From the NCBI RefSeq assembly GCF_048263965.1, contig NZ_JBLXDO010000005.1:62001-126000 (forward strand): a DNA stretch of 64,000 nucleotides, in the 5' to 3' direction. A model generated the notes under the pieces. The model searched no databases. It was not told the origin of the DNA and worked only from the letters and a program-made list of their open reading frames with translations. The position numbers and the translations under genes are program-made. This DNA comes from Ferrimonas sp048263965. GTDB lineage: Bacteria > Pseudomonadota > Gammaproteobacteria > Enterobacterales > Shewanellaceae. Each line of letters starts with the position of its first letter. Position 1 is the first letter of the stretch. Of the stretch, positions 54,257-62,817 are shown piece after piece.

Positions 54257-54275
54257 GTTTGCAAATTTTGCAAAC
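54257..54275. promoter_or_regulatory. Perfect 19-nt palindrome upstream of rdhA
   Basis: GTTTGCAAA-T-TTTGCAAAC, 9-bp arms around one base, 107 bp before the rdhA start. A candidate operator for the operon's own LuxR-type regulator or for another activator. Identity of the binding protein is inferred. Confidence 0.65.
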
Positions 54276-54450
54276 ATTAAATCATGCTTGCACTCACTCA
54301 TCACAATTTCAGAAAAACAGTCACGACGATCACACTTTCAACCTCGATGGAAACAAAGAGTTCACATGAGTAATAGGAATAAGTTGATTGCAAGCACATT
54401 GAGGTAGCCTTAGGATTTTACAGTCAAGATTCACTCCAAACGGGCTGTTA

Positions 54451-54464
54451 TTGATCCTGATGAA
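54451..54464. promoter_or_regulatory. FNR-like box TTGAT-CCTG-ATGAA
   Basis: One mismatch from the FNR consensus TTGAT-N4-ATCAA. It lies 301 bp before rdhA and 163 bp before the divergent barrel gene, so anaerobic control of one or both is possible. The rest of the 476-bp gap is AT-rich with no gene. Confidence 0.45.
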
Positions 54465-54626
54465 AAGTTAACTATAGTCGTTTGCACCACCAGTCTTAAA
54501 ATGGCAATTAGGCTAAGTGGCATCTTTTATATGGTTAGTCTTATTACTCTTTACAAAAACAGCTAACTGCAATGACAACAAAGGTTGATGAAACCGCTTA
54601 ATTCCCAAAGCCGGAATTAACCAATT

Positions 54627-55562
54627 ATGGATCTTAATATAAATACACAACAACAGATTCAAGCAGCATCTCTATTATTTGGGTTGGTTATTTCCACCAC
54701 CCCTTACGCCGCAACCTCAGGGTCGCACTACCCCCTCGGGGGCGAAGGGGTTAAGGCCGCCTCAGCGCCACCTCCGGGAATGCACTACCGGCTGTACAAC
54801 ACCTGGTATAACGCCGATACCCTGACCGACAATCAGGGCAATGACTCAGGGGCAAACTTCGATCTGGAGGTGTACGCCCAGGTGCACCGCTTCATCTACG
54901 TCAGCGACTATAAGATTCTCGGCGCAGACTGGGCAATGAATGTGTTGGTGCCCATGAAGGACACCTCCATCTCGATTCAGCCAGCCGGCATCAGAGACAG
55001 CCAGTCATTCGCTCTGGGCGATGTGGTTCTGGAGCCCTTCGCCCTGTTTTGGCATGGCGAGCGTTACGATGCAGCCGTGGCATTGGCGGTTATTGCACCC
55101 AGCGGAGATTACGACGCCCATAAGCCGGCTTCACCCGGGCTGGGGTATTGGTCAGGGATGCTGAGCCTGGGCGGCACCTACTACCTGGATAAGCAACGCT
55201 CTTGGTCTATCAGCACATTAAGTCGCACACTGGTTAATTCAGACCAGGATGAGACCGATATTAAGCCGGGCGAAGAGTTTATTCTGGAAGGCGGTATAGG
55301 CAAGGAGTTTAACGTTAAACACACCTGGCTTTTTCAGCCCGGAGTTAGCTATTGTGCCTACTGGCAACTCAGCGACGACAGTAAAGATGGCCCCGGCGTG
55401 GTGGCAAACCAGAAAAAGCGCACCTTTGGCTTGGGTGCGGAATTAAATGTTTTCTACCTGCCATGGAAAGTTCAGGCCAACTTGAGATACGTGAACGAAT
55501 TTGAGGCAAAAAACACACCAAAGGGCGAAAGTCTGGTGCTAACCATAACCAAATCTTTCTAA
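54627..55562 (+). CDS. Outer membrane transporter of the phenol-degradation (SphA/MetA) family
   Basis: A 311-aa beta-barrel protein with a signal peptide (LLFGLVISTTPYAATS) and the family's pattern of strands: RLYNTWYNADTLTD, ALGDVVLEPFALFWHG, a terminal TITKSF ending in Phe. PF13557-type proteins take up hydrophobic and aromatic compounds. Facing rdhA, it may admit the halogenated substrate. The ribosome site is weak; the start is by position. Confidence 0.85.
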   Translation: MDLNINTQQQIQAASLLFGLVISTTPYAATSGSHYPLGGEGVKAASAPPPGMHYRLYNTWYNADTLTDNQGNDSGANFDLEVYAQVHRFIYVSDYKILGADWAMNVLVPMKDTSISIQPAGIRDSQSFALGDVVLEPFALFWHGERYDAAVALAVIAPSGDYDAHKPASPGLGYWSGMLSLGGTYYLDKQRSWSISTLSRTLVNSDQDETDIKPGEEFILEGGIGKEFNVKHTWLFQPGVSYCAYWQLSDDSKDGPGVVANQKKRTFGLGAELNVFYLPWKVQANLRYVNEFEAKNTPKGESLVLTITKSF

Positions 55563-55573
55563 TGTAACAAAAT

Positions 55574-55602
55574 CAAAGCGGCGTCCTTCTGACGCCACTT
55601 TG
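55574..55602. terminator. Convergent terminator candidate
   Basis: CAAAGcGGCGTC/GACGCCaCTTTG, two paired blocks with one mismatch and a 5-nt loop. No U-run follows, so activity is doubtful; it lies just past the barrel gene's stop. Confidence 0.45.
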
Positions 55603-55612
55603 ACATACATTA

Positions 55613-56509
55613 TCAGCCAATGTCTTTCATGCCATCTTTAAAGAATTCCAAAACAATTCTCACCCTCTGAGGCATATAATGCCGATTGGAGTACAGCCCC
55701 CAAGTCGTAATTGGCGTGCCATATTTGCCGTCAAACAGTATTTGAAGATCTCCGCTGTTTAATTCATCTTCGCACATGCAGGGGGCGACCCAAGCCACAC
55801 CCAGGCCATCAACGGCCGCGGAGATGCAGAGTTCATTGATCTCAGAGTCAAGGGGGCCATCCACATCGATACTGTGCACCCTCCCCCCCTCGCTCCATAA
55901 CCACCGCGTTGGCGGCTGTGCCCCTTTGGCACTGAGCAGGCAAGGATAGTGGACGAGCTGTCTTGGGTGAACCAGCTCAGGGTGATCTGCTATCCACGCT
56001 GGGCTGGCCATAAACTCACGACGGATCACCGCCAACTTCTGGGCTACCATGGCGCAATCCGGCGGTGTGTCGTGGCCGACAAACAGCACCAGATCTGCCT
56101 GCACTTCCATGGGATTTTGCCGACTCTGATAGGAGATGAACTTCAGCTGCAATCCAGGAAACTGCTCGTGGAACTGCTTCATCGCCGGGCGACAGACACG
56201 ATTAATGAAATCCAGGGGTGCAGCAACCACAATGGCGCCCTCCGGGTTTCGCTGCAGCTTACCCACTCCGAGTTTCAACTCCTCCATCTCCGCCAGCACG
56301 CGCTTGCAGCTTTGCAGCACCTGCTCTCCGGCTTCGGTCAGTTCAAACCCTTTGGCCGTGCGCTCAAACAACTTGGTATTGAGTTGCTGTTCGATAATGG
56401 CCAGGCGCCTGCTGATCTTAGATGGGGGAATCCCCAATACCCGGGCAGCCTCACTCTGGCTGCCATACTCTACGACCGTATTGAATAGCTCAAGATCATC
56501 AATCTTCAT
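55613..56509 (-). CDS. LysR-family transcriptional regulator
   Basis: A 298-aa protein, standard for LysR. N-terminal winged helix: ELFNTVVEYGSQSEAARVLGIPPSKISRRLAIIEQQL. C-terminal effector domain ends VRIVLEFFKDGM. It converges with the barrel gene, is next to the dehalogenase locus, and could control aromatic-compound uptake. GGGGGAA sits before ATG 56509. Confidence 0.93.
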   Translation of the reverse strand: MKIDDLELFNTVVEYGSQSEAARVLGIPPSKISRRLAIIEQQLNTKLFERTAKGFELTEAGEQVLQSCKRVLAEMEELKLGVGKLQRNPEGAIVVAAPLDFINRVCRPAMKQFHEQFPGLQLKFISYQSRQNPMEVQADLVLFVGHDTPPDCAMVAQKLAVIRREFMASPAWIADHPELVHPRQLVHYPCLLSAKGAQPPTRWLWSEGGRVHSIDVDGPLDSEINELCISAAVDGLGVAWVAPCMCEDELNSGDLQILFDGKYGTPITTWGLYSNRHYMPQRVRIVLEFFKDGMKDIG

Positions 56510-56713
56510 CATTTCCCCCTGGATGCAGGCAGATGATGATCCATTCAGCGAACCGGGTCAGTGATCCAAGCCTTAAATTGATCAGCACTGTCGAAGCCAG
56601 TATGGCTGCGACGGGAACGGAGATCCCAACTGCCGAAATGGCTCGCAGATATCACAGTCTCCTGGGGTCAATACGAAAGGCAGGCGTAAGGTGGGAGACC
56701 GCCTTAAGGGCGG

Positions 56714-56896
56714 TCAACGCTCGGATTTAAGAATATCATTGCTTGCATGATCATCTTGAGGTTGCTCAGACGCAACGCCTGGCTCCCTCGCCTGTTTCTC
56801 ATGCAGGGCTTCAATCAACTTACGGTTGTGCTCGGCGAAGTAGATATCCTCCGCCGCCTTAGCCCTGAGCCTCAGGCACTCCACAAAGTCCGCCAT
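56714..56896 (-). CDS. Small protein, 60 aa
   Basis: Opens MADFVECLRLRAKAAEDIYFAEHNRKLIEALHEKQ, a pattern I associate with short hypothetical proteins of marine gammaproteobacteria that have a conserved E-(D/E)-IYFA-(E/R)-HNR segment. The tail is acidic and polar. GGGGGCAGAG precedes the start. A GACCGCC/GGGCGGTC hairpin without a U-run overlaps its stop at 56697-56715. The 200-bp gap after it holds nothing. Confidence 0.6.
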   Translation of the reverse strand: MADFVECLRLRAKAAEDIYFAEHNRKLIEALHEKQAREPGVASEQPQDDHASNDILKSER

Positions 56897-56974
56897 CTCT
56901 GCCCCCTCGCTCTCTCCTATACCTATCCATAAGGGTAGTCCAAGGGGAAGGAAGACAGGCGAACCCGAGTCAGA

Positions 56975-58363
56975 TCAGGCGTTGCCTTGTGGCTTACGAC
57001 GACGACGGCGTGGCTTGGGCGCAGCCTTGGCACCACTGCTGTCGCCCCCCTGGGGACGTTGACCGCCTGGGCGACCACCCTGAGGCTTGCGGCGCGGTGC
57101 GCGCTTAGTCTCTGGCTTTGATTCCCCTTCCTGACGAGGTTCGCCACCTTCAGTCACCGGCTGGGGCTTTTTCGGCTTCTTGGGCTTTTTCTTCTTGGGC
57201 GGACGGATTGGTTTGGAGTCCGCCAGCACGTTATGGGGTTCATGCCCTTCAAGTACCTCCCTGTCCAGGTGGCGCTGAATCAGCTGCTCGATGGCCACCA
57301 GCTGCTCATGCTCATCCTGGCAGACCAGTGAAATCGCATGACCACTGGCTCCGGCGCGGCCGGTACGACCGATGCGATGCACGTAGTCCTCAGCCACCTG
57401 GGGCAGATCGAAGTTCACCACCTGAGGCAACTGGTCGATGTCCAGGCCGCGGGCGGCGATGTCCGTGGCCACCAGTACCCGGATGGCGCCAGACTTGAAG
57501 TCCGCCAGTGCCCGGGTGCGCGCTCCCTGGCTCTTGTTGCCATGGATGGCCGCGGCGCTGATCTTAAACTCTTCCAGGTAACGGGTCAGGCGGTTGGCGC
57601 CGTGCTTGGTGCGAGTAAACACCAGCACCTGTTGCCAGTTGCCCTTGCCGATCAGCTCGGCCAGGGCCAGAGGCTTGCGCTTCTTGTCCACCGGGTGCAC
57701 CACCTGCTCCACGGTTTTGGCGGCAGCGTTGCGCGGGGTGACCGAGATCTCCACCGGGTTGTGCACCAGGCCTTTTGCCAGGTCACGAATCTCATCGGAG
57801 AAGGTGGCGGAGAACAGCAGGTTTTGCCGTTTGGCCGGCAACAAAGCCAGAATCTTCTTGATGTCGCGAATAAAGCCCATGTCCAGCATACGGTCCGCTT
57901 CATCCAGAACCAGAACCTCCAGCTGATCAAAACGCACCGCATTCTGCTGATAGAGATCCAGCAGACGACCCGGGGTCGCCACCAGCATATCGACACCGCG
58001 ACTGAGCGCCTTCATCTGAGGGTTGATGGAGACGCCGCCAAACACCACGGTAGAGCGCAGAGGCGTGTTCTTACCGTAGTTGTCGACACTCTCCTGCACC
58101 TGGGCGGCCAGTTCACGGGTGGGGGTCAACACCAGGGCACGGCACTTGTTGCCGCGCACTCTCTGGCCACCGAGCAGACGCTCGAGAATAGGCAGAGTAA
58201 AGCCGGCGGTCTTGCCGGTTCCGGTCTGGGCTGCGGCCATCACATCCTGGCCCTCCAGCACGGCGGGGATCGCCTGGGCCTGAATAGGAGATGGTGTCTC
58301 GTAGCCAAGGTCTTCAATGGCGTCCAGGAGGGGCTTGGAGAGGCCCAGATCGGTAAACTGCAT
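56975..58363 (-). CDS. rhlE: DEAD-box RNA helicase RhlE
   Basis: About 462 aa from the ATG at 58363 (MQFTDLGLS, as RhlE proteins open). Motifs: SPIQAQAIPAVL (Q motif), AQTGTGKT, PTREL, DEAD, SAT, HRIGRTGRAG. The C-terminal tail of about 100 residues is Lys/Pro/Gly-rich and basic (KKKKPKKPKK), which binds RNA. In the family it acts on structured RNA and ribosome assembly. The longer frame to 58480 has no good start. Confidence 0.95.
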   Translation of the reverse strand: MQFTDLGLSKPLLDAIEDLGYETPSPIQAQAIPAVLEGQDVMAAAQTGTGKTAGFTLPILERLLGGQRVRGNKCRALVLTPTRELAAQVQESVDNYGKNTPLRSTVVFGGVSINPQMKALSRGVDMLVATPGRLLDLYQQNAVRFDQLEVLVLDEADRMLDMGFIRDIKKILALLPAKRQNLLFSATFSDEIRDLAKGLVHNPVEISVTPRNAAAKTVEQVVHPVDKKRKPLALAELIGKGNWQQVLVFTRTKHGANRLTRYLEEFKISAAAIHGNKSQGARTRALADFKSGAIRVLVATDIAARGLDIDQLPQVVNFDLPQVAEDYVHRIGRTGRAGASGHAISLVCQDEHEQLVAIEQLIQRHLDREVLEGHEPHNVLADSKPIRPPKKKKPKKPKKPQPVTEGGEPRQEGESKPETKRAPRRKPQGGRPGGQRPQGGDSSGAKAAPKPRRRRRKPQGNA

Positions 58364-58463
58364 CGGCATCTTCTGTATGAATCGGCTCACCCCTGTGGTG
58401 GCCGGGGTGCGCAGTGTACCTGAAAGCGCTTGGGTCGCCACCCTTTTTTCATGTTGCTCATGG

Positions 58464-59003
58464 CTAACTGTAGGGCTCAAATGCCTTATCCAGTGGCGTG
58501 TGCGCCAAATGATTGGTGTAATTGCTCATCACTTTCTGCCCAATGGCCAGCACCATATCCAACAGATTCGCCTTAGTGAATCCGGCACTGAAAAAGGCCT
58601 GAAGCTGAGCATCGCTGAGCCGGCCTCGCTCCCGAACCAGGGCCAGGGTGGTATCCCTGAGCAGCTGTAATCTGGGATCATCCAGTGGCGCACCAAGCTT
58701 CAGAGCATCGATCAGTCCCGCGTCTACCCCCATCCCATGAGCAATGGCAGTATGGGCCGGCAGACAGTAGTGGCACTCGTGGAAACCGTTGATGGTCTGC
58801 CAGACTATGGTGCGCTCCACATCATTGAAGCTGGACTCACAGAACAGCTGGTGCGTCATCTTGTAGGCCTGCAGCAGTTGTGGTGATTCCGCCATCACCG
58901 CATGCAGGTTGGGAATCATGCCAAAGTCCCTGCGAGAGTCCGTCAGCAACGACTTGCTCTTGCTGGGGGCATCGCTATCGGAATAGAGAGTAAAACTGAG
59001 CAT
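58464..59003 (-). CDS. AhpD/carboxymuconolactone decarboxylase-like protein
   Basis: A 179-aa protein of the CMD family with the AhpD-type active site ECHYC (CxxC with a preceding His, here NGFHECHYCLPAHT). The CxxC and following His can carry out thiol-disulfide exchange or peroxide reduction. Opens LSFTLYSDSDAPSKSKSLL. GGAGGT precedes the ATG at 59003. Its end abuts rhlE's longer frame but not the chosen start. Confidence 0.92.
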   Translation of the reverse strand: MLSFTLYSDSDAPSKSKSLLTDSRRDFGMIPNLHAVMAESPQLLQAYKMTHQLFCESSFNDVERTIVWQTINGFHECHYCLPAHTAIAHGMGVDAGLIDALKLGAPLDDPRLQLLRDTTLALVRERGRLSDAQLQAFFSAGFTKANLLDMVLAIGQKVMSNYTNHLAHTPLDKAFEPYS

Positions 59004-59122
59004 CACACCTCCCGGGCAGATGATAAAGGGCCAACCCGAATTAAGCTGGGTGGCTGGCCCTGTGTCAGGACAGGAGCGCCATTAAAGCGAGGGCAGTCTC
59101 AAGCTCAGCCCCCCAGCGGTCA

Positions 59123-59683
59123 TCAGTACAGGTCGATAACAAACAGGCAGTCAAATGCGATGGGATCACCTGGATTTCCGCCAAAACTGGTCATATCCAC
59201 CATGCCAGACAACCTGACGGTGCCCATGGCCCCGGCAAAACGGCCACTGCCCCAAAGGATGGCGTTACCGGTTCCCGCCGCTCCTGTGATGTGAGTGATA
59301 GCCTGTCCCGACGGCGTCATGGTGTTGTGGAGAACAGGTTGAACCGAGGTATTACCCCGTGTAACCAGGGTACCTTGAGGAAGATGAAAGTAGGTGGTTC
59401 CCACCAGGGCCACCCCGGTTCCCACCGGAGTCACATTCGACAGACAATCTGTTGCAGTGCCGATGTGACGGCGGTTGTGGGCATCCATCAGCTGCACATC
59501 AAAGCAGATCGCATCATCTTCCATGCCATCACCGTCAATATCCGGAACCGTACTCTGATACATATCACCGGACCCGACCAGGTTCAGCACCAGATGATTG
59601 CCTGCCCCCTGATCTTTGGCCAAGGTTGGCAAAGTGACCACACAAAGCAACGCAGCAACAGCCGTACATAGAGAATGTTTCAT
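59123..59683 (-). CDS. Secreted protein with a possible allene-oxide-cyclase-like barrel
   Basis: A 186-aa protein. I chose ATG 59683, with AAGGAGC 7 nt before it and a signal peptide (SLCTAVAALLCVVTLPTLA); the upstream frame to 59806 would hide this. The mature sequence is beta-rich and Gly/Thr-rich (GTGVALVGTTYFHLPQ, then GNAILWGSGRFAGAMGTVRLSG). The GxGxFxGAxGTVxLxG element recalls allene oxide cyclase/dirigent barrels, a by-eye match. Function unknown. Confidence 0.75.
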   Translation of the reverse strand: MKHSLCTAVAALLCVVTLPTLAKDQGAGNHLVLNLVGSGDMYQSTVPDIDGDGMEDDAICFDVQLMDAHNRRHIGTATDCLSNVTPVGTGVALVGTTYFHLPQGTLVTRGNTSVQPVLHNTMTPSGQAITHITGAAGTGNAILWGSGRFAGAMGTVRLSGMVDMTSFGGNPGDPIAFDCLFVIDLY

Positions 59684-59802
59684 GGGTTTGCTCCTTGGGT
59701 TGCGAGTCCGGATATGGACCAACAAGGAAAGTTCATCTACCGCAAGGAATGAGACTAGGTCACAGGGACTGAGCCGACCATGGAAAGTTGTAATAGAAGG
59801 CT

Positions 59803-60090
59803 TCAAAGTCGGCCAACAGCGAAGCTGTCAGATGGCCCTCCTCCCACCTGAATTCTCTCCCGAGGGCAATCGGTCCAAAGAAACACTGCTCTGCCATCGG
59901 CGCCAACAAAACGGTATCCACGCAGAGTCTGGGTGCAGATGCCGTCTGAGTCGCACTGCTGTCTCAGCTCCGACGCCATCTCATCCGGGCTGAGTACACC
60001 GGTACAAAGCCAGGGGCCACCGGCGATACAAAGGCGTTCTTGTCCCAGGCAGAGCAGCTGATCAATCTCGGGGGGAGCAAACAGGTTCAT
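59803..60090 (-). CDS. Hypothetical small protein
   Basis: A 95-aa product from ATG 60090, preceded by GGAG at 6-nt spacing; the frame open to 60141 has an earlier Met. It has Cys at several places (QLLCLGQERLCIAGGPWLC, RQQCDSDGICTQ). No signal peptide is clear. 120 bp of leader separate it from the secreted protein, so co-transcription is possible. Low-to-moderate confidence. The 340-bp region after it (60091-60431) shows no gene I can support. Confidence 0.5.
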   Translation of the reverse strand: MNLFAPPEIDQLLCLGQERLCIAGGPWLCTGVLSPDEMASELRQQCDSDGICTQTLRGYRFVGADGRAVFLWTDCPRERIQVGGGPSDSFAVGRL

Positions 60091-60431
60091 GACCGGCTCC
60101 AGTCTCTGAAGAAACCGATGCAGGCAGGGATAGAAAGGCAATCTTGCCTACGCATAGCAGCGATAAAGGCTTCTGACACGAGACGCTCCTTGTCCAATCA
60201 GAACTCACTTGTGAGAATAGCACCCGGCTCAAACGAACGCCCCAGATTAAGCAAAGTTAATTAAGCAATTTGAGCTGGAGAAAGTGGATTCGGGATCTGG
60301 AGCTCGCCTCTGGAGGAGCCTGGGTGAAAAGTAGGCCCACAAATGCCGCCTTGATAAAAACGTCGGCGAGGTGTCGGCAAACAACGTTGAGGCCGCCCAC
60401 AAGCCAGCCTCGAGGCATAGAGTAGCACCGC

Positions 60432-61655
60432 TCAACTGAAGCGATCGATACGATAAGGGGAGAGATCCACCTCTGGGGAATGGCCCAGCATCAAAGCACA
60501 GACCAAACGGGCACTGGTGGCCGCCTGGGTCAGCCCCAGATGCTGATGGCCAAAGCTGAAGTACACCCTAGGTGAACTGGAGGCTGAAAGCACCGGCAAG
60601 GAGTCCGGCAAAGAGGGTCGAAAACCCATCCAGGGCTCTCCCGGTAGTCCAGTCATCTCGGGCAACAGTGCCTTGGCGTGGGGCAGCAGTATCTCGGCAC
60701 GTTTTGGGTTCATCGGGGCCTGAAGTCCGGCGAACTCCACCGTGCCCGCCAGCCGGGTTCCCTGGGCCATAGGGGTGACGATGAATTTTCGTTCGGCACT
60801 GGAAACCGGGCGAGTGAGCCCACTGTCGGCCTGAACCATCAGGTGGTAGCCCCGTTCGGTATCCAGGGGGACGCGATGACCAAGCTGAACGGCCAATGGC
60901 CGGGACCAGGCACCGGCACAGACCGCCACTTTGTCCGCCTGCAACTGCCCTCCCCCTTTAAGGGTGACCACGCCACCGGCATCGAGGGATTGGGCTTCCC
61001 CCTGGACAAAATGAACTCCTTTCTTTGTCAGGGCCGCCACCAGCGCCTGACAGATGGCGAAGGGGTCGACGCTGTGGCCGGTGTCCGGGAACAGCAACCC
61101 GCCGGTCAATGAGGGCGACAGGGCAGGCTCCAGCTCCTGAAGCTGCTGGGCATCGAGCCACTCCACCCGAACCCCCGCCTGCCCAAAGTTTGCAGCCATC
61201 TGCTGCTGCTCTGCCAACTCCGTGGACTCAAACACCAGCAGGCTGCCCCGCTCACTCATCAGCGACTGCGCGCCGATGGAGGCCAGCAAGGTTCGCCAGT
61301 CCGCCATCGCCCTGTCGTTGATGGCACTCAGGGCGTGCTGGTTGCGACGGCGGCGACCAGGGGTCATGTTGACCAAAAACCTCAGCATCCACGGCAGCGC
61401 CCTGGGCAGGTACCTAAGTCGAATGCGAAACGGCCCCAGGGGATCGAGCAGCATGCTGGGGATCTGAGGCAAAAGCGCAGGATCGGCCAGGGGAAAGACC
61501 TGCTCGGTGGCAAAGTGACCGGCGTTGCCAAAGGAGGCGCCCCGGCCAGGCTCATCCCGCTCCAGTACGGTGACCTCCCTCCCCTGGCTCTGCAGCTCCC
61601 AGGCCAGGCTCAAACCGATGACACCCCCACCAATGACTAGAATCGACTCACTCAT
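60432..61655 (-). CDS. FAD-dependent D-amino-acid dehydrogenase, probably D-hydroxyproline dehydrogenase
   Basis: About 408 aa from ATG 61655 (GAGG upstream). The N-terminal FAD motif is VIGGGVIGLSLAWELQSQG; the DadA-type substrate region includes ASFGNAGHFATEQ and GHSVDPFAICQAL, and a late YFSFGHQHLGLTQA. The family oxidises D-amino acids to imino acids with electrons to the quinone pool. In this cluster D-hydroxyproline from the epimerase is the natural substrate. It is coupled to the dehydratase gene by a 3-nt overlap if the GTG at 61661 is used. Confidence 0.85.
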   Translation of the reverse strand: MSESILVIGGGVIGLSLAWELQSQGREVTVLERDEPGRGASFGNAGHFATEQVFPLADPALLPQIPSMLLDPLGPFRIRLRYLPRALPWMLRFLVNMTPGRRRRNQHALSAINDRAMADWRTLLASIGAQSLMSERGSLLVFESTELAEQQQMAANFGQAGVRVEWLDAQQLQELEPALSPSLTGGLLFPDTGHSVDPFAICQALVAALTKKGVHFVQGEAQSLDAGGVVTLKGGGQLQADKVAVCAGAWSRPLAVQLGHRVPLDTERGYHLMVQADSGLTRPVSSAERKFIVTPMAQGTRLAGTVEFAGLQAPMNPKRAEILLPHAKALLPEMTGLPGEPWMGFRPSLPDSLPVLSASSSPRVYFSFGHQHLGLTQAATSARLVCALMLGHSPEVDLSPYRIDRFS

Positions 61656-61657
61656 GC

Positions 61658-62683
61658 TCACCTCAGGAAAAAACCCTGACTAAAGGGATCGGACGGCTCC
61701 AACACGAATCGGTGAGAGCCGGTGATCCAGGCCCTGCCACTGACTCTGGGCAGCACAGACTGCTTGCCGTGGTACGCCATCGATTCGGTGGCGGTCACCG
61801 TCATCTGGCCGCCCACGATGCTCTCGATGGTCAGACTCTGACCCAGCTCCACCTCCCCCTTGGCATGAAGCAGGGCAATCCGTCCCGCCACCCCGGTTCC
61901 GGTGGGACTGCGATCCACTTCACCATCGGCGAAGACACACACATGTTTGCTGTGATGCCCAGGGGAGCAGTGTGCTGAGGTAAAGATGGTGCCGTACAGA
62001 AAGCCCAGATCCTCCTCCAGCGGATGACTGAGGCTGTGGGTCGTCATCACCGCCTGCTTAATGGCCCTGCCGTGGCGAATCAGGGCGGCGACATTGTCTG
62101 CACTGCAGTCGATACCCAGGGCATCGGCATCCACATAGGCGTAATAGGCGCCGCCAAAGCCGATGTCATACTCCACCGGCCCCAGTCCGGCCACGTCCAC
62201 ACAACCATTGAGGGACTCTGCCCAGGAGGGAACATTGAGGAAATCCGACTTGATCTCCCCCTGATCCTGCCAAATTCTGGCGCGAATCAGGCCTGCCGGG
62301 GCATCGATCCTGATCTCCCTGGGGGTTGAGCTTGCCTTGATGACACCACACTTTGCCGCCACCTGGGTGACCGCCAGGATGGCGTGGCCGCACATGCTGG
62401 AGTAGCCTTCGTTATGGAGAAACAGCACACCAAAGTCCGCCCCCGGGGTCACCGGTTCAGTGATCAGGCAGCCATACATGTCTGCATGGCCCCTGGGCTC
62501 ATGCATCAGCAGGGTGCGATACTGGTCCAGGTGTTCGGCCAGATAACGCCGCTTCTCCAACAGGGTTCGGCCAAATATGGGCGGGTAACCACCAGTAATG
62601 ATTCTCAGGGGCTCACCCTCAGTATGAGCATCCAGGGTGGTGATCCCCTCCAGGGCCAACTCCTTCGGCACGTCAAACTTCAT
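61658..62683 (-). CDS. trans-3-hydroxy-L-proline dehydratase (proline racemase family)
   Basis: A 341-aa protein of the proline racemase family. The first catalytic Cys is C98 (SSMCGH). The second position reads S-P-T-G-T-G with T261 where racemases and epimerases have Cys. That Cys/Thr pair is the known mark of trans-3-hydroxyproline dehydratase, which yields delta1-pyrroline-2-carboxylate. GGAGG precedes the start. It is divergent from the HPC deaminase gene across the operator. Confidence 0.92.
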   Translation of the reverse strand: MKFDVPKELALEGITTLDAHTEGEPLRIITGGYPPIFGRTLLEKRRYLAEHLDQYRTLLMHEPRGHADMYGCLITEPVTPGADFGVLFLHNEGYSSMCGHAILAVTQVAAKCGVIKASSTPREIRIDAPAGLIRARIWQDQGEIKSDFLNVPSWAESLNGCVDVAGLGPVEYDIGFGGAYYAYVDADALGIDCSADNVAALIRHGRAIKQAVMTTHSLSHPLEEDLGFLYGTIFTSAHCSPGHHSKHVCVFADGEVDRSPTGTGVAGRIALLHAKGEVELGQSLTIESIVGGQMTVTATESMAYHGKQSVLPRVSGRAWITGSHRFVLEPSDPFSQGFFLR

Positions 62684-62817
62684 TCCATTGCCTCCATCTC
62701 CTTAATGCAGGTTGTCCTTTGGCACCATGGAAACCATCACCAAAGGGCGCCCTGCTCTCTAAGGGTATCTTCCCCGATCCTTGCCGATTCGTTAACCTTA
62801 AAGTAACATAAATTTTG

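Noticed and set aside
60247..60435. 62-aa minus frame between the 95-aa protein and the dehydrogenase
   Set aside because: No ribosome site and composition like noncoding shadow.
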